A DNA stretch of 40,798 bases, from assembly GCF_000425285.1 (NCBI RefSeq), contig NZ_AUDD01000023.1, forward strand, positions 1 through 40,798, in the 5' to 3' direction. Of this stretch, positions 6,852 through 16,351 are shown one piece after another. Below the pieces are notes generated by a model. It ran no database searches. It was not told the origin of the DNA and saw nothing but the letters and a program-made list of their open reading frames with translations. Source of the DNA: Acidipropionibacterium jensenii DSM 20535 (lineage in GTDB: Bacteria > Actinomycetota > Actinomycetes > Propionibacteriales > Propionibacteriaceae). Made by a program: the position numbers and the translations under genes. How positions within the stretch are numbered: position 1 is the first letter of the stretch; every line of letters starts with the position of its first letter.

Positions 6852-8416
6852 CCCGACGCAACTGGGTCGCCCTGGACAACGCGTCCAACATCTTCCTTGC
6901 CGCGCGCAGTGAGATCGACCCGAAGGTCTTCCGGATCAGCGCCGAGATGGCTGAGGAGGTCGACCCGGAGGTGCTGCAGCGGGCCCTCGACCTCACCTTC
7001 GACCGGTATCCGCTCTACCACGCGGTGCTACGACGCGGGGTCTTCTGGTACTACCTCCAGGACAGCGATCTGCGACCCCGGGTCCGGCCCGAGACCGGCT
7101 GCCCGTGCTCCCCGATCTATCAGCCCGATCGCCGCAATCTGCTGTTCCGGGTGCTGTACCGCGGCCGACGGGTGATGGTCGAGATCTTCCACGCACTGTC
7201 TGACGGCACCGGAGCGCTGTGGTTCCTCACCGACCTGGTGGACACCTACTGCGGGCTGCGCGGGACGGCGGACCATCAGATGGGGTCGGGGGCTGTGCCG
7301 GGCCCCGGGCCGTCGGACCGGGCAGCCTTCGTCCCCCGGACAACGGCCGAGCTCCGCGGGACGGGATCCGCGGGAGAGCCCGTCCACGAGCTCACCACCG
7401 ACTCCTTCGCCTACTACTTCCGGCGGCACCGCCGAGCTGCGCGCAGCACGCCGTCGCCCGGCGGCGAGGCGTTCCGGCGTGCCGCCGCCCCCGCGGTGCT
7501 GTCGGTCCGGGACCCCGATCCGCGCGGCGCCACCAGCCGGCGGCATCGACGGCATCTGCTCGGCCACGGGGTGTACCAGGTCCGCGGCACTCTCACTCCC
7601 GACAACCGTCCACGGGTGGTCGAACTCACGATGGACGCCGGCCCTGTCCTGGCTCTGGCGCGTGGTCACCGGGTGGGTCTGACGATCTACCTCACCGCCC
7701 TGTTCCTGGAGGCGGTCCGGCTGTCCTCGCCGGGACTGGGGAGAGCGACCACGCTCACCGCATCGGTGCCGGTCAACCTGCGCCAGTTCTTCTCCTCGAC
7801 CTCCGCCCGGAACTTCTTCGCGACCATCAGGGTCGGGCACCGTTACGGCCGAGAAGCAGACGACATCGATGCGATCTGCCGCGACCTGGACGACCAGTTC
7901 ACTCCCAGTGCCACCCGTGAGGCTCTGGAGCAGAAGCTGCGCCGTCTCATCCGGTTGGAGCGGCTCGCCCCGCTGAGGATCTTTCCCAGCCCGCTCAAGG
8001 ACGTCATCCTGCGCCTCATCAACTGGGGGAACAACCGTGGCCTCACGGTGGCGGTGTCCAACCTCGGCCTGGTGCGCCTGCCCGAGGCGTCCGAGTCGCA
8101 GGTCGGCAGGATGATGTTCCACACCGTGGCGGTCCGGCCGCAGTTCTGCGCGGTGACCCATGCCGGCCGACTCACCATCAGCTTCACCTCTCCCTTCATC
8201 CAGACCGGCCATGTCAAGGAGTTCGTCCGGTTGCTCACCCGCGAAGGAGTCGATGTGACGGTCGCCGTCTCCCGGGTGACCGAGGCCGAGCTCGGCCTGG
8301 TGGGGCTGCGCGGGGAGCACCACCGCAGGCCGAACGCGGAGGGCCGCAGCCACCGTCGTCGGCTCACTGGCCGCGGTGCTCACCGCAGTCGCGTTGGGGG
8401 AGGAGTCCACCGGTGA
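6848..8416 (+). CDS. Condensation-domain-like acyltransferase
   Basis: A 522-residue protein of the chloramphenicol-acetyltransferase/condensation fold, close to proteins annotated as alcohol acetyltransferase. The catalytic motif HALSDG (HxxxDG) is at residues 115-120 and the second-half motif SVPVNLRQFF is present. The C-terminal half has AVSNLGLVRLP, which resembles the latch region of this superfamily. Such enzymes join an acyl thioester to an alcohol or amine; neither donor nor acceptor can be read here. The C-terminal ~35 residues are Arg/His/Gly-rich. Start and stop both overlap the neighbours by four bases (ATGA, GTGA), so the three genes are one translation-coupled unit. Family assignment is good; function is inferred. 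Confidence 0.75.
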   Translation: MTRRNWVALDNASNIFLAARSEIDPKVFRISAEMAEEVDPEVLQRALDLTFDRYPLYHAVLRRGVFWYYLQDSDLRPRVRPETGCPCSPIYQPDRRNLLFRVLYRGRRVMVEIFHALSDGTGALWFLTDLVDTYCGLRGTADHQMGSGAVPGPGPSDRAAFVPRTTAELRGTGSAGEPVHELTTDSFAYYFRRHRRAARSTPSPGGEAFRRAAAPAVLSVRDPDPRGATSRRHRRHLLGHGVYQVRGTLTPDNRPRVVELTMDAGPVLALARGHRVGLTIYLTALFLEAVRLSSPGLGRATTLTASVPVNLRQFFSSTSARNFFATIRVGHRYGREADDIDAICRDLDDQFTPSATREALEQKLRRLIRLERLAPLRIFPSPLKDVILRLINWGNNRGLTVAVSNLGLVRLPEASESQVGRMMFHTVAVRPQFCAVTHAGRLTISFTSPFIQTGHVKEFVRLLTREGVDVTVAVSRVTEAELGLVGLRGEHHRRPNAEGRSHRRRLTGRGAHRSRVGGGVHR

Positions 8417-9075
8417 AACGCTGCCGAGCCTGCCGGGTCAGTATCGAGGGGGACTGGGAGGTCTGTCCGCTGTGCCGCGGTCCGGTGGAGGGCGAAGCGA
8501 CGGCCAGCCCGCTGCCCAGGGTGCCCCTGGTCTTCTCCCGGAGACGGGTCCTGCGGGTGCTGTTCGTGTGCTCGCTGGTCGTGATCCTCGGGTCCTTCGC
8601 GATCCAGCTGCTGTTCCACCGCGGTACCTCCGGCATCGGTGTGCTGCGGTCGATATGGCTGGGCGTGGTGGCCGGGTGGCTGGTGGTCCTGATGGCCGTG
8701 CGAAAACGGCGCAACGCTGCGAAGGGAACGGTCTACCTGGTGCTGGTGGTCGGAGGGGTGTCGGCCTACTGGGACTACCTCACCGGCTGGCACGGGTGGT
8801 CGCTGAGCTATGTGGTCCCGATCGTGTGCGCCAGTTCCATCGCGGCCGTGCTCATCGCGGTGAGGGTGATGCGGATGGAGGTGGGCGACCACATCGTCTA
8901 CAGCGGACTGATCGGCCTGCTGGGGTTGGTGCCGATTCTCTTCCTGGTCTTCGGCTGGGCCCCCAACCCGATCGCCTCCTGGGTGTGCGTCGCGATATCC
9001 GCAGTGGGCCTGATGAGGATGCTCGCCTGGTTCCCCGAGGCCCGCCGGGAACTCGCCAAGCGGCTGCGACTGTGA
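8413..9075 (+). CDS. Zinc-ribbon six-helix membrane protein (DUF6320-like)
   Basis: A 220-residue protein with a rubredoxin-like zinc ribbon at the N-terminus (Cys4, Cys7, Cys18, Cys21 in CRAC and CPLC), followed by about six hydrophobic helices starting near residues 47, 79, 103, 127, 158 and 180. It resembles the DUF6320 family, which I recall beside alcohol-acetyltransferase-like and alpha/beta hydrolase genes in Clostridia; that recollection needs a search. The GTG start overlaps the preceding stop (GTGA). The zinc ribbon probably faces the cytoplasm and could dock the two soluble partners to the membrane, but no activity is known. Confidence 0.65.
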   Translation: MKRCRACRVSIEGDWEVCPLCRGPVEGEATASPLPRVPLVFSRRRVLRVLFVCSLVVILGSFAIQLLFHRGTSGIGVLRSIWLGVVAGWLVVLMAVRKRRNAAKGTVYLVLVVGGVSAYWDYLTGWHGWSLSYVVPIVCASSIAAVLIAVRVMRMEVGDHIVYSGLIGLLGLVPILFLVFGWAPNPIASWVCVAISAVGLMRMLAWFPEARRELAKRLRL

Positions 9076-9181
9076 ACCCGTCGGCCGGGTGGCGGTGAGT
9101 CGGGTGGGGGTGAGTTCTGCCCGTGTGGGGGTCGGGGTGTGGATAGTGCGGATGCCGCCGCTGTGGTGGCAGATCTCGTCG

Positions 9182-10960
9182 TTACTCGGGGCGACCTGCC
9201 CCCGGATGGGCCTCGCCGCCGGCCGGTCGCACCAGGCGCAGCCCTCTGTATCGGTTCACGGCGGCGTGGATCTCGGCGATCCGGGGTCTCGCCATCACAC
9301 CGGGGTGGTTCCCCCGGGGTCGACCGTTCGAGGAGGCCAGCACATCAAGTCCCTCGGTCTCGATCAGGGCATCCAGCTCGGACACCGCCTCGGCCAGATC
9401 GACAGTCCCGTCCAGCCGCTCGCCCAGACGGTCCAGGGCCCGGGCCAGAGCCGTGGTCTGCGCGGAATCGACCAGCTCGCCGACCGCGGACAGGTCGATC
9501 TCCTGATCGCCGAGCTGGATCCTGTCCCGGCCTCTGGTGCGCGCACCTCGGCCACGCCGGTCGGGGCGCAGGCAACGAGGATCGGGCACCCGTGGAGAGC
9601 TCGGCACCAGCACCGGACCGTCGTCGGAGTCCGCCACCGGGGCCATTCCATCGGTTCGTCCGGCGATCTCCAGGGCTTGCGCGGTGACATCGCGGGGACG
9701 GTAGGCCTCCATCGCGATGACATGGTCGGCGACATCGAAGAAGGCCCCCGACCCGCCGGCCACCAGCACCGTGGAGACCCCTCGCTCGCGCTTCAGTGGG
9801 CGCACCCGGTCGACGAACGGGGTGATGGGCTCCTGGTCGGCCGGGATGAGGCGCCGCATCCGCTCGTCGCGGATCATGAAGTTCGTCGCGGAGGTGTCCT
9901 CGTCGATCAGCAGCGCCGAGGCTCCCGCATCGACCGCCTCCACCAGGCCGGCGGCCTGGGAGGTCGAACCGCTGGCGCTGGTGGTGGAGAACCGCCTGGT
10001 GTCGACGCCCGAGGGCAGGTCGGCGATGAACGGCGAGATGTCCACCCCGGTCACCGCCCGGCCGTCCTCGGCGCGCACGCTCACCGCATCGGCGCAGGTG
10101 AGCACCCACTCCCGACCGTCTCCGGCGATGTGGGGGTGCACTCCGCGTTCGATGGCGCGCAGCAGGGTCGACTTGCCGTGGTAGCCGCCACCCACGATGA
10201 CAGTCACCCCCTCAGGAACTCCCATCCCGGTCACCGTCCGCCCGCTGGGCAGGTCCACCGTGACCCGCAGGGATGCCGGGCTGCAGAACTCCACCGGACG
10301 GGGGACACCCCCGCCGGCCATCGGCAGGTCTGAGTCCCCGGAGCGCCGCGGCAGGATCGACCCGTCGCCGACCAGGGCCACCAGCCCCAGACCAGGCAGC
10401 CGGTCGCGCAGACTGAGCTGGTCCCGGTACAGCGTCACATGCTCACGCAACCGGTCCAGGTCGGTGTCGACCAGGCTCAGTCCGGCCGACGCCAGCTCGG
10501 GGATCTCCTCACCGAGCAGGGTGAACGCGCGACGGCCGCGCACCCGGCGGCCGTCGGCAGGCAGGCCCACCGCCAGGCGCGCCTCCACGGAGTCGTCGGT
10601 GATGACCACTGTGGTGCGTTCCAGCACCTCCTGACCGACCCGACCGATCTCGACGAACCCATCCCTGCGGTCGTGCCGGGAACCCGCATCCCGGATGAGC
10701 CGGGAGAGCCTCCTGGTGAGGAAGTCGCAGACCGCCACCCGTCCCCGGCGGTCCTCGACCAGATCGGCGGGCACCCCCGTCCGACCGGCCGGCAGGCTGA
10801 CTCTCACCAGAGAGGGGGGAGCGTAGGGATCGGCCTGGACGTGGTCGATGAACAGCTCGCACCGGCCGATCCGGTAGCCGCCGGACAGCCTGCGGAAACC
10901 GCCGTACCCCCGGCCGTCGATCGAGCGGAGGATCTGTTCCAGATCGTCAAGGTCTCGCAT
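9182..10960 (-). CDS. ABC-class ATPase (PF09818 type), unknown function
   Basis: A 592-residue predicted P-loop ATPase of the family known as 'predicted ATPase of the ABC class' (COG3044). An unusual Walker [12 protein letters not shown], lies near residues 255-265, a signature-like [13 protein letters not shown] near 335, and Walker [13 protein letters not shown] near 350. There are no membrane segments and no transporter partner, so it is a soluble enzyme rather than a transport subunit. The ATG at 10960 follows AGGATGG; an open frame continues 20 codons upstream but gives no conserved sequence. It is convergent with the zinc-ribbon gene and divergent from pxpA. Family recognition is firm; the role of this family is not established to my knowledge. 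Confidence 0.85.
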   Translation of the reverse strand: MRDLDDLEQILRSIDGRGYGGFRRLSGGYRIGRCELFIDHVQADPYAPPSLVRVSLPAGRTGVPADLVEDRRGRVAVCDFLTRRLSRLIRDAGSRHDRRDGFVEIGRVGQEVLERTTVVITDDSVEARLAVGLPADGRRVRGRRAFTLLGEEIPELASAGLSLVDTDLDRLREHVTLYRDQLSLRDRLPGLGLVALVGDGSILPRRSGDSDLPMAGGGVPRPVEFCSPASLRVTVDLPSGRTVTGMGVPEGVTVIVGGGYHGKSTLLRAIERGVHPHIAGDGREWVLTCADAVSVRAEDGRAVTGVDISPFIADLPSGVDTRRFSTTSASGSTSQAAGLVEAVDAGASALLIDEDTSATNFMIRDERMRRLIPADQEPITPFVDRVRPLKRERGVSTVLVAGGSGAFFDVADHVIAMEAYRPRDVTAQALEIAGRTDGMAPVADSDDGPVLVPSSPRVPDPRCLRPDRRGRGARTRGRDRIQLGDQEIDLSAVGELVDSAQTTALARALDRLGERLDGTVDLAEAVSELDALIETEGLDVLASSNGRPRGNHPGVMARPRIAEIHAAVNRYRGLRLVRPAGGEAHPGAGRPE

Positions 10961-10994
10961 GGGCCACCATCCTGCCCGCATCGACGGGTCAGCA

Positions 10995-11053
10995 CACCCG
11001 GGCCGGGCGGTCCGGCACACCCGGTCCCTGCAGGTCAGCCCACCCGGTCCCTG
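10995..11053. repeat. 13-base direct repeats in divergent promoter region
   Basis: CACCCGGTCCCTG occurs exactly at 11018-11030 and 11041-11053 (23-base period), with a weaker CACCCGGGCC at 10995-11004. The repeats sit between the divergent ATPase gene and the pxp operon, upstream of the candidate -10 at 11067. They may be protein-binding sites; nothing else supports this. Confidence 0.55.
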
Positions 11054-11066
11054 TGGTGCCGCCCAC

Positions 11067-11072
11067 TAGAAT
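11067..11072 (+). promoter_or_regulatory. Candidate -10 of the pxp operon
   Basis: TAGAAT is a strong actinobacterial -10 hexamer, 57 bases before the pxpA start. No convincing -35 stands 16-18 bases upstream; that place is occupied by the second 13-base repeat. Confidence 0.4.
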
Positions 11073-11128
11073 TCGGGTCAACTGAGACGTCCCGGAAGGG
11101 GGCGGTGGCCCGAGACAGCGGAGGACCG

Positions 11129-11881
11129 ATGATCGATCTCAACGCGGACTCAGGTGAGTCCTTCTCCCACTGGACCATGGGTGACGACGCCGAGATGATG
11201 GGCATCGTCACCAGCGCCAACATCGCTTGCGGGTTCCATGCCGGCGACCCCTCGGTGATGCATGCCACCGTCCGGTCGGCGGTCGAGCACGGCGTCGCGG
11301 TGGGTGCCCACGTCTCCTACCGCGACCTCGACCACTTCGGCCGAGTCTTCGTCGACATTGCTCCCGGTGAGCTCACCGACGAGGTGCTCTACCAGATCGG
11401 CGCACTCCAGGCGATGGCCCGGGCGGTCGGCAGCCGGGTGAGCTATGTCAAGCCGCACGGCGCCCTGTACAACAGCATCGTCGACAACACCGCCCAGGCC
11501 GAGGCGGTGGCCCGCGCCATCGCCGCCGCCGACGACTCCCTGGCCGTGCTGTGCCTGCCCGGATCCGAGATCGGACGAATCGCCGGGGAGGCCGGCCTGC
11601 GAGTGGTCCACGAGGCCTTCGCCGATCGCGCCTACAACCCCGACGGCACCCTGGTCTCCCGCCAACTGCCCGGTGCGGTGCTGCATGATCCGAGAGCAAT
11701 CGCTGCGCGAGTGGTGAGGATGGCCGTCCACCACGAGGTGGAGGCGATCGACGGGAGCATCGTCGGCGTCGAGGCCACAAGCATCTGCGTCCACGGCGAC
11801 ACCCCCGGCGCGGTGACCATCGCCGCATCGGTGCGCCACGCCCTCACCGATGCCGGCGTCGCACTGTCCCGATTCTCATGA
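11129..11881 (+). CDS. pxpA: 5-oxoprolinase subunit A (LamB/YcsF family)
   Basis: A 250-residue cytoplasmic subunit of the ATP-dependent prokaryotic 5-oxoprolinase (PxpABC), which opens 5-oxoproline (pyroglutamate) to glutamate. The family start [12 protein letters not shown] and the motifs [12 protein letters not shown] and VKPHGALYN are present, and the length is normal. The ATG at 11129 follows a GGAGG (11120-11124); the longer open frame upstream is non-coding. The stop overlaps the pxpBC start (ATGA). 5-Oxoproline forms spontaneously from glutamine and glutamate, so the complex is generally seen as damage clearance. Confidence 0.93.
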   Translation: MIDLNADSGESFSHWTMGDDAEMMGIVTSANIACGFHAGDPSVMHATVRSAVEHGVAVGAHVSYRDLDHFGRVFVDIAPGELTDEVLYQIGALQAMARAVGSRVSYVKPHGALYNSIVDNTAQAEAVARAIAAADDSLAVLCLPGSEIGRIAGEAGLRVVHEAFADRAYNPDGTLVSRQLPGAVLHDPRAIAARVVRMAVHHEVEAIDGSIVGVEATSICVHGDTPGAVTIAASVRHALTDAGVALSRFS

Positions 11882-13530
11882 CGACCTCGGCGGCCCACGG
11901 CTCACCGGTGATCCGTGCCTGCGGTCGCACGGCATTCCTGGTCGAACTGCCCAATCTGGCCGATGTGCTGGCCCTGCACGCGGAGCTGATCGCCCATCCG
12001 TTGTCCGGCCAGATGGAGGTGCTCGCGGCGGCGCGCACCCTAATGGTGCGCGCCGCCACCGAGCGCGACGCCGCCCGGCTGGCCGAACAGGTCGCGGCCC
12101 TGCACCCCGAGACCCACGACCGGCAGCAGGGACCCCTCATCGAGATCGAGGTCTGCTACGACGGCCCCGACCTGGACCGGCTCGCCACACTCCTGGGATG
12201 GTCCCGCGATGCGGTGATCACCGCCCACACCGGCCAGCTGTGGACCGCCGCTTTCGGGGGATTCGCCCCCGGATTCACCTACTGCGTGGCGCACAGAGAT
12301 CTGGACGTCCCCCGTCGCCGGACACCGCGCACCGCGGTGCCGGCGGGCTCGGTCGGCCTGGCCGGGGCGTTCTCGGCCGTCTACCCGCGCACCAGCCCGG
12401 GCGGCTGGCAACTCATCGGCCGGACCGCTGCCGCCCTGTGGGACGCCGGACGGGACTCCCCGGCCCTCATCGCGCCCGGCACCCGGGTCCGCTACCGGGC
12501 CGTCCGCGACCTGGTGCAGACGACCACCCTGACTCGTCCGGACCACCCGGACCCCGCCCGGGGCTTGCGGATCCTGACCACCGGCCCGCAGAGTCTCATC
12601 ACCGATCTGGGCCGACCGGGCCACGCCGATGTCGGGGTCGCCGAGTCGGGTGCGATGGACCGTGGGGCGGCCCGACTGGCCAACTCCCTGGTGGGCAACC
12701 CGGTGGCGCTCCCGGTGGTCGAGAATCTCGGCGGAGGTCTGCGGGTGCAGGCCGTCGGCGACCAGATGGTGGCCGTGACCGGCGCTCGGGTCCCGCTGTC
12801 GATCTCCGCGGACTCGCGACAGCACACGACGGCTGCACAACACACGCCGACTGCACAGCACCGTCCGCACTGCGAGCACGCCATCCGACTGATGGACGGT
12901 CAGGTACTGACCCTGGGGGTCCCCGAGGCCGGCCTTCGCAGCTATCTGGCGGTGCGCGGCGGGATCGACGCGCCGGGCCTGTTCGGTTCGGCGGCCACCG
13001 ACCTGATGTCTGGGATCGGCCCGTCGCCGCTGAGGGCGGGTCAACTGCTGGCAGTCTCGGCCACCCGATGGGCGTCCTCTCCCCAACCCGGCGCCCGGCC
13101 CCGCCCGCTGCCCGCCTCAGGGGCGACCGTCGGGATCGTGCTGGGCCCCCGCGACGACTGGTTCACCCCGGGCGCCCTCGCCTCGCTGCTGAGCCAGCGG
13201 TGGCGTCTGCGCGAGGACTCCAACCGGATCGGGCTGCGTCTGGACGGGGTCCCGCTGGAGCGCTCACGGCCCGGTGAACTGGTCAGCGAGGGGACCGTCG
13301 CCGGCGCCGTCCAGGTGACCACCGCCGGTACCCCGGTGATCCTGATGCGCGATCACCCGGTGACCGGCGGATACTCCGTCATCGGGGTGGTGGAGGCTGC
13401 CGATCTGGACACCCTGGCGCAGCTCCCGGCCGGCTCGACGGTGCGATTCGAACGGTCCGGCGACGACACGGTCGGCGCGAGGAATCACGTCAACAGCCCT
13501 TCAACTGGCAGACTCGACCGCGATGGGTGA
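11878..13530 (+). CDS. pxpBC: Fused 5-oxoprolinase subunits B and C
   Basis: A 550-residue fusion. Residues ~12-208 match PxpB/KipI ([24 protein letters not shown]) and residues ~224-535 match PxpC/KipA ([32 protein letters not shown]). In many bacteria these are separate genes. The PxpC part carries an extra stretch near residues 318-335 with the repeated [13 protein letters not shown] pattern, probably a loop insertion. The ATG overlaps the pxpA stop; the last eight bases overlap the downstream kinase gene. The two-gene order pxpA-pxpBC makes a complete oxoprolinase. Urea-amidolyase-type carboxylases share these folds, but no biotin carboxylase domain is present. Confidence 0.9.
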   Translation: MTTSAAHGSPVIRACGRTAFLVELPNLADVLALHAELIAHPLSGQMEVLAAARTLMVRAATERDAARLAEQVAALHPETHDRQQGPLIEIEVCYDGPDLDRLATLLGWSRDAVITAHTGQLWTAAFGGFAPGFTYCVAHRDLDVPRRRTPRTAVPAGSVGLAGAFSAVYPRTSPGGWQLIGRTAAALWDAGRDSPALIAPGTRVRYRAVRDLVQTTTLTRPDHPDPARGLRILTTGPQSLITDLGRPGHADVGVAESGAMDRGAARLANSLVGNPVALPVVENLGGGLRVQAVGDQMVAVTGARVPLSISADSRQHTTAAQHTPTAQHRPHCEHAIRLMDGQVLTLGVPEAGLRSYLAVRGGIDAPGLFGSAATDLMSGIGPSPLRAGQLLAVSATRWASSPQPGARPRPLPASGATVGIVLGPRDDWFTPGALASLLSQRWRLREDSNRIGLRLDGVPLERSRPGELVSEGTVAGAVQVTTAGTPVILMRDHPVTGGYSVIGVVEAADLDTLAQLPAGSTVRFERSGDDTVGARNHVNSPSTGRLDRDG

Positions 13531-14854
13531 GATCTTCGGTGGTCGGTATGAGCTGGTGGATCCTCTCGGACGGGGCGGGTCGGGCGATGTCTGGCGCGTC
13601 TGGGACCACAGACGGTCCCAGTACCTGGCCGGGAAGGTCCTCCAGCAGTCCGACTCGGCCTCATTGCTGCGATTCGTCCGCGAGACCGGATGGCGGTTCG
13701 ACCATCCGCACATCGTCGCCCCGCTGGGATGGATCGGCGAGGACGACCGGGTGATGTTCGCCATGCCGCTGGTGCACGGCGGCCCGGTCTCCAGTTTGCT
13801 GAGCGATCGCGGACCCCTGCCGAAGGCCTATGTGGCGTTGGTTGCCGACCAGATCCTGGACGCCCTCGAGGTGGTTCACGGCGCGGGTCTGGTCCATCGT
13901 GACCTCAAACCCGCCAATATCCTCATGGAGCCGACCCACACCGGCCTGCCCGATGCCCGTCTGGCCGATTTCGGGATCGCCGCCAAGGTGGGCGAGCCCC
14001 GGATGACCCGGGTCGCCGAGGTGGTCGGAACGCCGGGGTTCATGTCCCCGGAGGCGCAGATGGGCGCCGATCCGGATCCGGCCCAGGACATCTACGCCCT
14101 GGGTGTGGTGATGATCCAGCTGCTCACCGGGAACCGGCCCTCCGCCGACACCCCGCCGCCGTTGCCCGACAACCTGCTCAACTCGTCGCTGGGCCGGTTC
14201 GTCAGCGGCTGCCTGGTCGACGCCGGCCACCGCTTCCCCGGGGCCATCGAGGCCCGCGCGGCACTGGCTCCGATCCTGTCGGCGATGCCTCCGGCCAGAA
14301 TCTCGGTGCCCGACAGGACACCGGCGCTGCCTCCCCGGTGGGGCCCGGCGGGACCGAACACCTCGACCCTCCCGCTGCCCGATCCGGACCGTCCCGGGAC
14401 GCCGATCAGCGGACCCTCGGCGCCCTCGGCCAGGATGGTCGCGCGATCTCCGGGTTCGCTGCAGCCCGGCCAGGGCGCACCTGTTCAGCGACCCGGACCG
14501 GCGATCGCCAGGCCGAGCCCGCAGTCGGCCCGGATCAACCCGCAGTCGGCGCGCGGACACATGCAGGGGGCGCCGATCAACCAGCAGATGGTCCGGCCCG
14601 CTCCGCAGGGGGTGCGACCTGCTCCGCAGGCGATCCGGTCCTCACCGCCCGCAGCTCGCCCTGCGCCGCTGGTCGGACCCCGTGGATACTCCCAGAACAC
14701 CCCTCAGTCGGGGGCCCGTCAGTCGGGCTCCCGGCCGGTTGCGAACCCGCAGACCGGGCGGTCCCCGGTGGCCCCCCGCGACATCGTGCTCGGTGCCGGG
14801 ATCGCCGCCGGGATCGCCCTGGTCGTCATCCTCGTCCTGCTGCTGTCGATGTGA
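13523..14854 (+). CDS. Serine/threonine protein kinase, membrane-anchored
   Basis: A 443-residue Hanks-type kinase. The Gly loop GRGGSG is at residues 16-21, Lys38 in AGKV, the catalytic loop HRDLKPAN at 125-132, DFG at 149-151, and GTPGFMSPE in the activation segment. A long Pro/Gln/Arg/Ser-rich juxtamembrane region with repeated PQSAR and RPAPQ units runs from about 265 to 415. A single helix (about 420-442) closes the protein. Almost nothing follows the helix, so there is no PASTA or other external sensor, in contrast to PknB. The gene overlaps pxpBC by eight bases, so it is translated with the oxoprolinase operon. Its substrates are unknown. Confidence 0.9.
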   Translation: MGEIFGGRYELVDPLGRGGSGDVWRVWDHRRSQYLAGKVLQQSDSASLLRFVRETGWRFDHPHIVAPLGWIGEDDRVMFAMPLVHGGPVSSLLSDRGPLPKAYVALVADQILDALEVVHGAGLVHRDLKPANILMEPTHTGLPDARLADFGIAAKVGEPRMTRVAEVVGTPGFMSPEAQMGADPDPAQDIYALGVVMIQLLTGNRPSADTPPPLPDNLLNSSLGRFVSGCLVDAGHRFPGAIEARAALAPILSAMPPARISVPDRTPALPPRWGPAGPNTSTLPLPDPDRPGTPISGPSAPSARMVARSPGSLQPGQGAPVQRPGPAIARPSPQSARINPQSARGHMQGAPINQQMVRPAPQGVRPAPQAIRSSPPAARPAPLVGPRGYSQNTPQSGARQSGSRPVANPQTGRSPVAPRDIVLGAGIAAGIALVVILVLLLSM

Positions 14855-14874
14855 CCGGGGCGCTCCCCGGTCAC
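14851..14874. terminator. Bidirectional hairpin containing both stop codons
   Basis: A perfect 10-base stem, GTGACCGGGG (14851-14860) and CCCCGGTCAC (14865-14874), encloses the loop CGCT. The left arm holds the kinase TGA (14852-14854) and the right arm the complement of the permease TGA (14871-14873), so one palindrome ends both convergent genes. There is no U tract on either side. Confidence 0.65.
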
Positions 14875-16349
14875 GAGTCCCGTTCGCTGCGCGCGTTGTG
14901 CGGGCGGGTCGAGGCCTTGTAGATCCCGGGGGCGTCGACGATGACGCTGGTCCCGCCGGCGGCGTCCGACAGGGACTTCGGCGCCAGCCAGTGCGCCAGG
15001 TGGTAGACGCAGACCGTCACGATGGTGCCCAGGGCGATCCCGCCCAGGGTGAAGTTCTCACTGAACTTCAGGGAGACGTCGCCGACGCCGATGATGATGC
15101 CGGCCGCCACCGGGACGAGGTTGACCGGATTGCCGAAGTCGACCCGGTTCTCGTGCCAGATCTTGGCCCCCAGCAGTCCGATCATGCCGTAGAGCACGAC
15201 GCAGATCCCGCCCAGCACGCCGCCGGGGGTCGCCGAGATCACCGCGCCGAACTTCGGTGAGAAGCCGAACAGGATCGCCACCAGGGCGGCCACCACGTAG
15301 GCGGCCGTCGAGTAGACCCGGGTGGCCGCCATCACACCGATGTTCTCGGCGTAGGTGGTGGTCGGGCCGGCGCCCATCAAGGTGGCCAGCATCGAGGTGG
15401 CGCCGTCGGCGGCGACCGCCCGGCCAACCTGGTGGTCCAGGTTCTTGCCGGTCATCTCGGAGACGGCCTTGACGTGGCCGGTGTTCTCGGCGATGAGGGC
15501 GATCACCACCGGCAGGGCCAGCAGGATGAAGGCCAGGTGGAAGCTCGGCAGGTGGAAGCCGACGACGTTGGTGGCGGCGAAGTGGCCGGTGCCGGTCGAG
15601 TCGATGGTGTACTTCCAGTGCTGCAGGTCGGTGGCCGGGGGCAGCCCGAACCAGTCGGCGCTGCGCACCCCGCTCCAGTCGACCCGGTTCGCGGTGCTCG
15701 AGACGCCGTCCACGGTCCGGGTGATCGGGCCGAGGGTGAGGTCCTCCAGCCAGCTGAGCAGGTATCCGAAGACCAGGGCGATGAAGATCGCGATCCGGGA
15801 GACGAAGCCGCGCGGGCCGACCGACAGGGCGACCACCACCAGCATGGTGATCAGTGCGGTCCACTGGTCGACCGGCCAGTAGGTCTTGGCGACCACCGGG
15901 GCGAGATTGAAGCCGATGAGCATCACGACGGCACCTGTGACCACCGGCGGCAGCACCCGGTGGATCACCCGGGCGCCGGCCATCTGGATGACGACGCCGC
16001 ACATGAACAGCGTCACGCCGACCACGAAGAGCGCTCCCGACACGTCATCGGGTCGGCCGCCGGCGGCGTAGATGGCGGCCGCGACGCCAGGGAAGGCGGC
16101 CGAGGAGCCCAGATAGCTGGGGACCTCGTGCTTGGTGGCGAAGATGAAGATGAGGGTGGCGACTCCCGACATCATCACGGCCAGCTGGGGGTTGAGCCCC
16201 ATCAGCACCGGGAAGACGAAGGTCGCCCCGAACATCGCCACCACGTGCTGGGCGCCCAGGCCGACGGTGCGACCCCACCCCAGACGCTCGTCGGGTGCGA
16301 CCACCTCGCCCGGTTCGAGATGGCCGCCGTTGTGGAGTTTCCAGATCAT
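14871..16349 (-). CDS. uraA: Uracil/xanthine permease (NCS2 family)
   Basis: A 492-residue nucleobase:proton symporter of the UraA type with 14 predicted helices. Motifs include GLGAQHVVAMFGATFVFPVLMG near the start, ALIAENTGHVKAVSEMTG and the TTTYAENIGVMAATRV stretch typical of the substrate site. An extracytoplasmic-loop expansion lies around residues 195-255. The ATG at 16349 gives the normal family N-terminus and follows GGAAAGGGGA; a 9-base palindrome covers the region just upstream. It is transcribed after the mannosyltransferase gene, with 110 bases between them, and is convergent with the kinase gene. Uracil is the likely substrate; xanthine or other bases cannot be excluded. Confidence 0.93.
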   Translation of the reverse strand: MIWKLHNGGHLEPGEVVAPDERLGWGRTVGLGAQHVVAMFGATFVFPVLMGLNPQLAVMMSGVATLIFIFATKHEVPSYLGSSAAFPGVAAAIYAAGGRPDDVSGALFVVGVTLFMCGVVIQMAGARVIHRVLPPVVTGAVVMLIGFNLAPVVAKTYWPVDQWTALITMLVVVALSVGPRGFVSRIAIFIALVFGYLLSWLEDLTLGPITRTVDGVSSTANRVDWSGVRSADWFGLPPATDLQHWKYTIDSTGTGHFAATNVVGFHLPSFHLAFILLALPVVIALIAENTGHVKAVSEMTGKNLDHQVGRAVAADGATSMLATLMGAGPTTTYAENIGVMAATRVYSTAAYVVAALVAILFGFSPKFGAVISATPGGVLGGICVVLYGMIGLLGAKIWHENRVDFGNPVNLVPVAAGIIIGVGDVSLKFSENFTLGGIALGTIVTVCVYHLAHWLAPKSLSDAAGGTSVIVDAPGIYKASTRPHNARSERDS

Positions 16350-16351
16350 GG

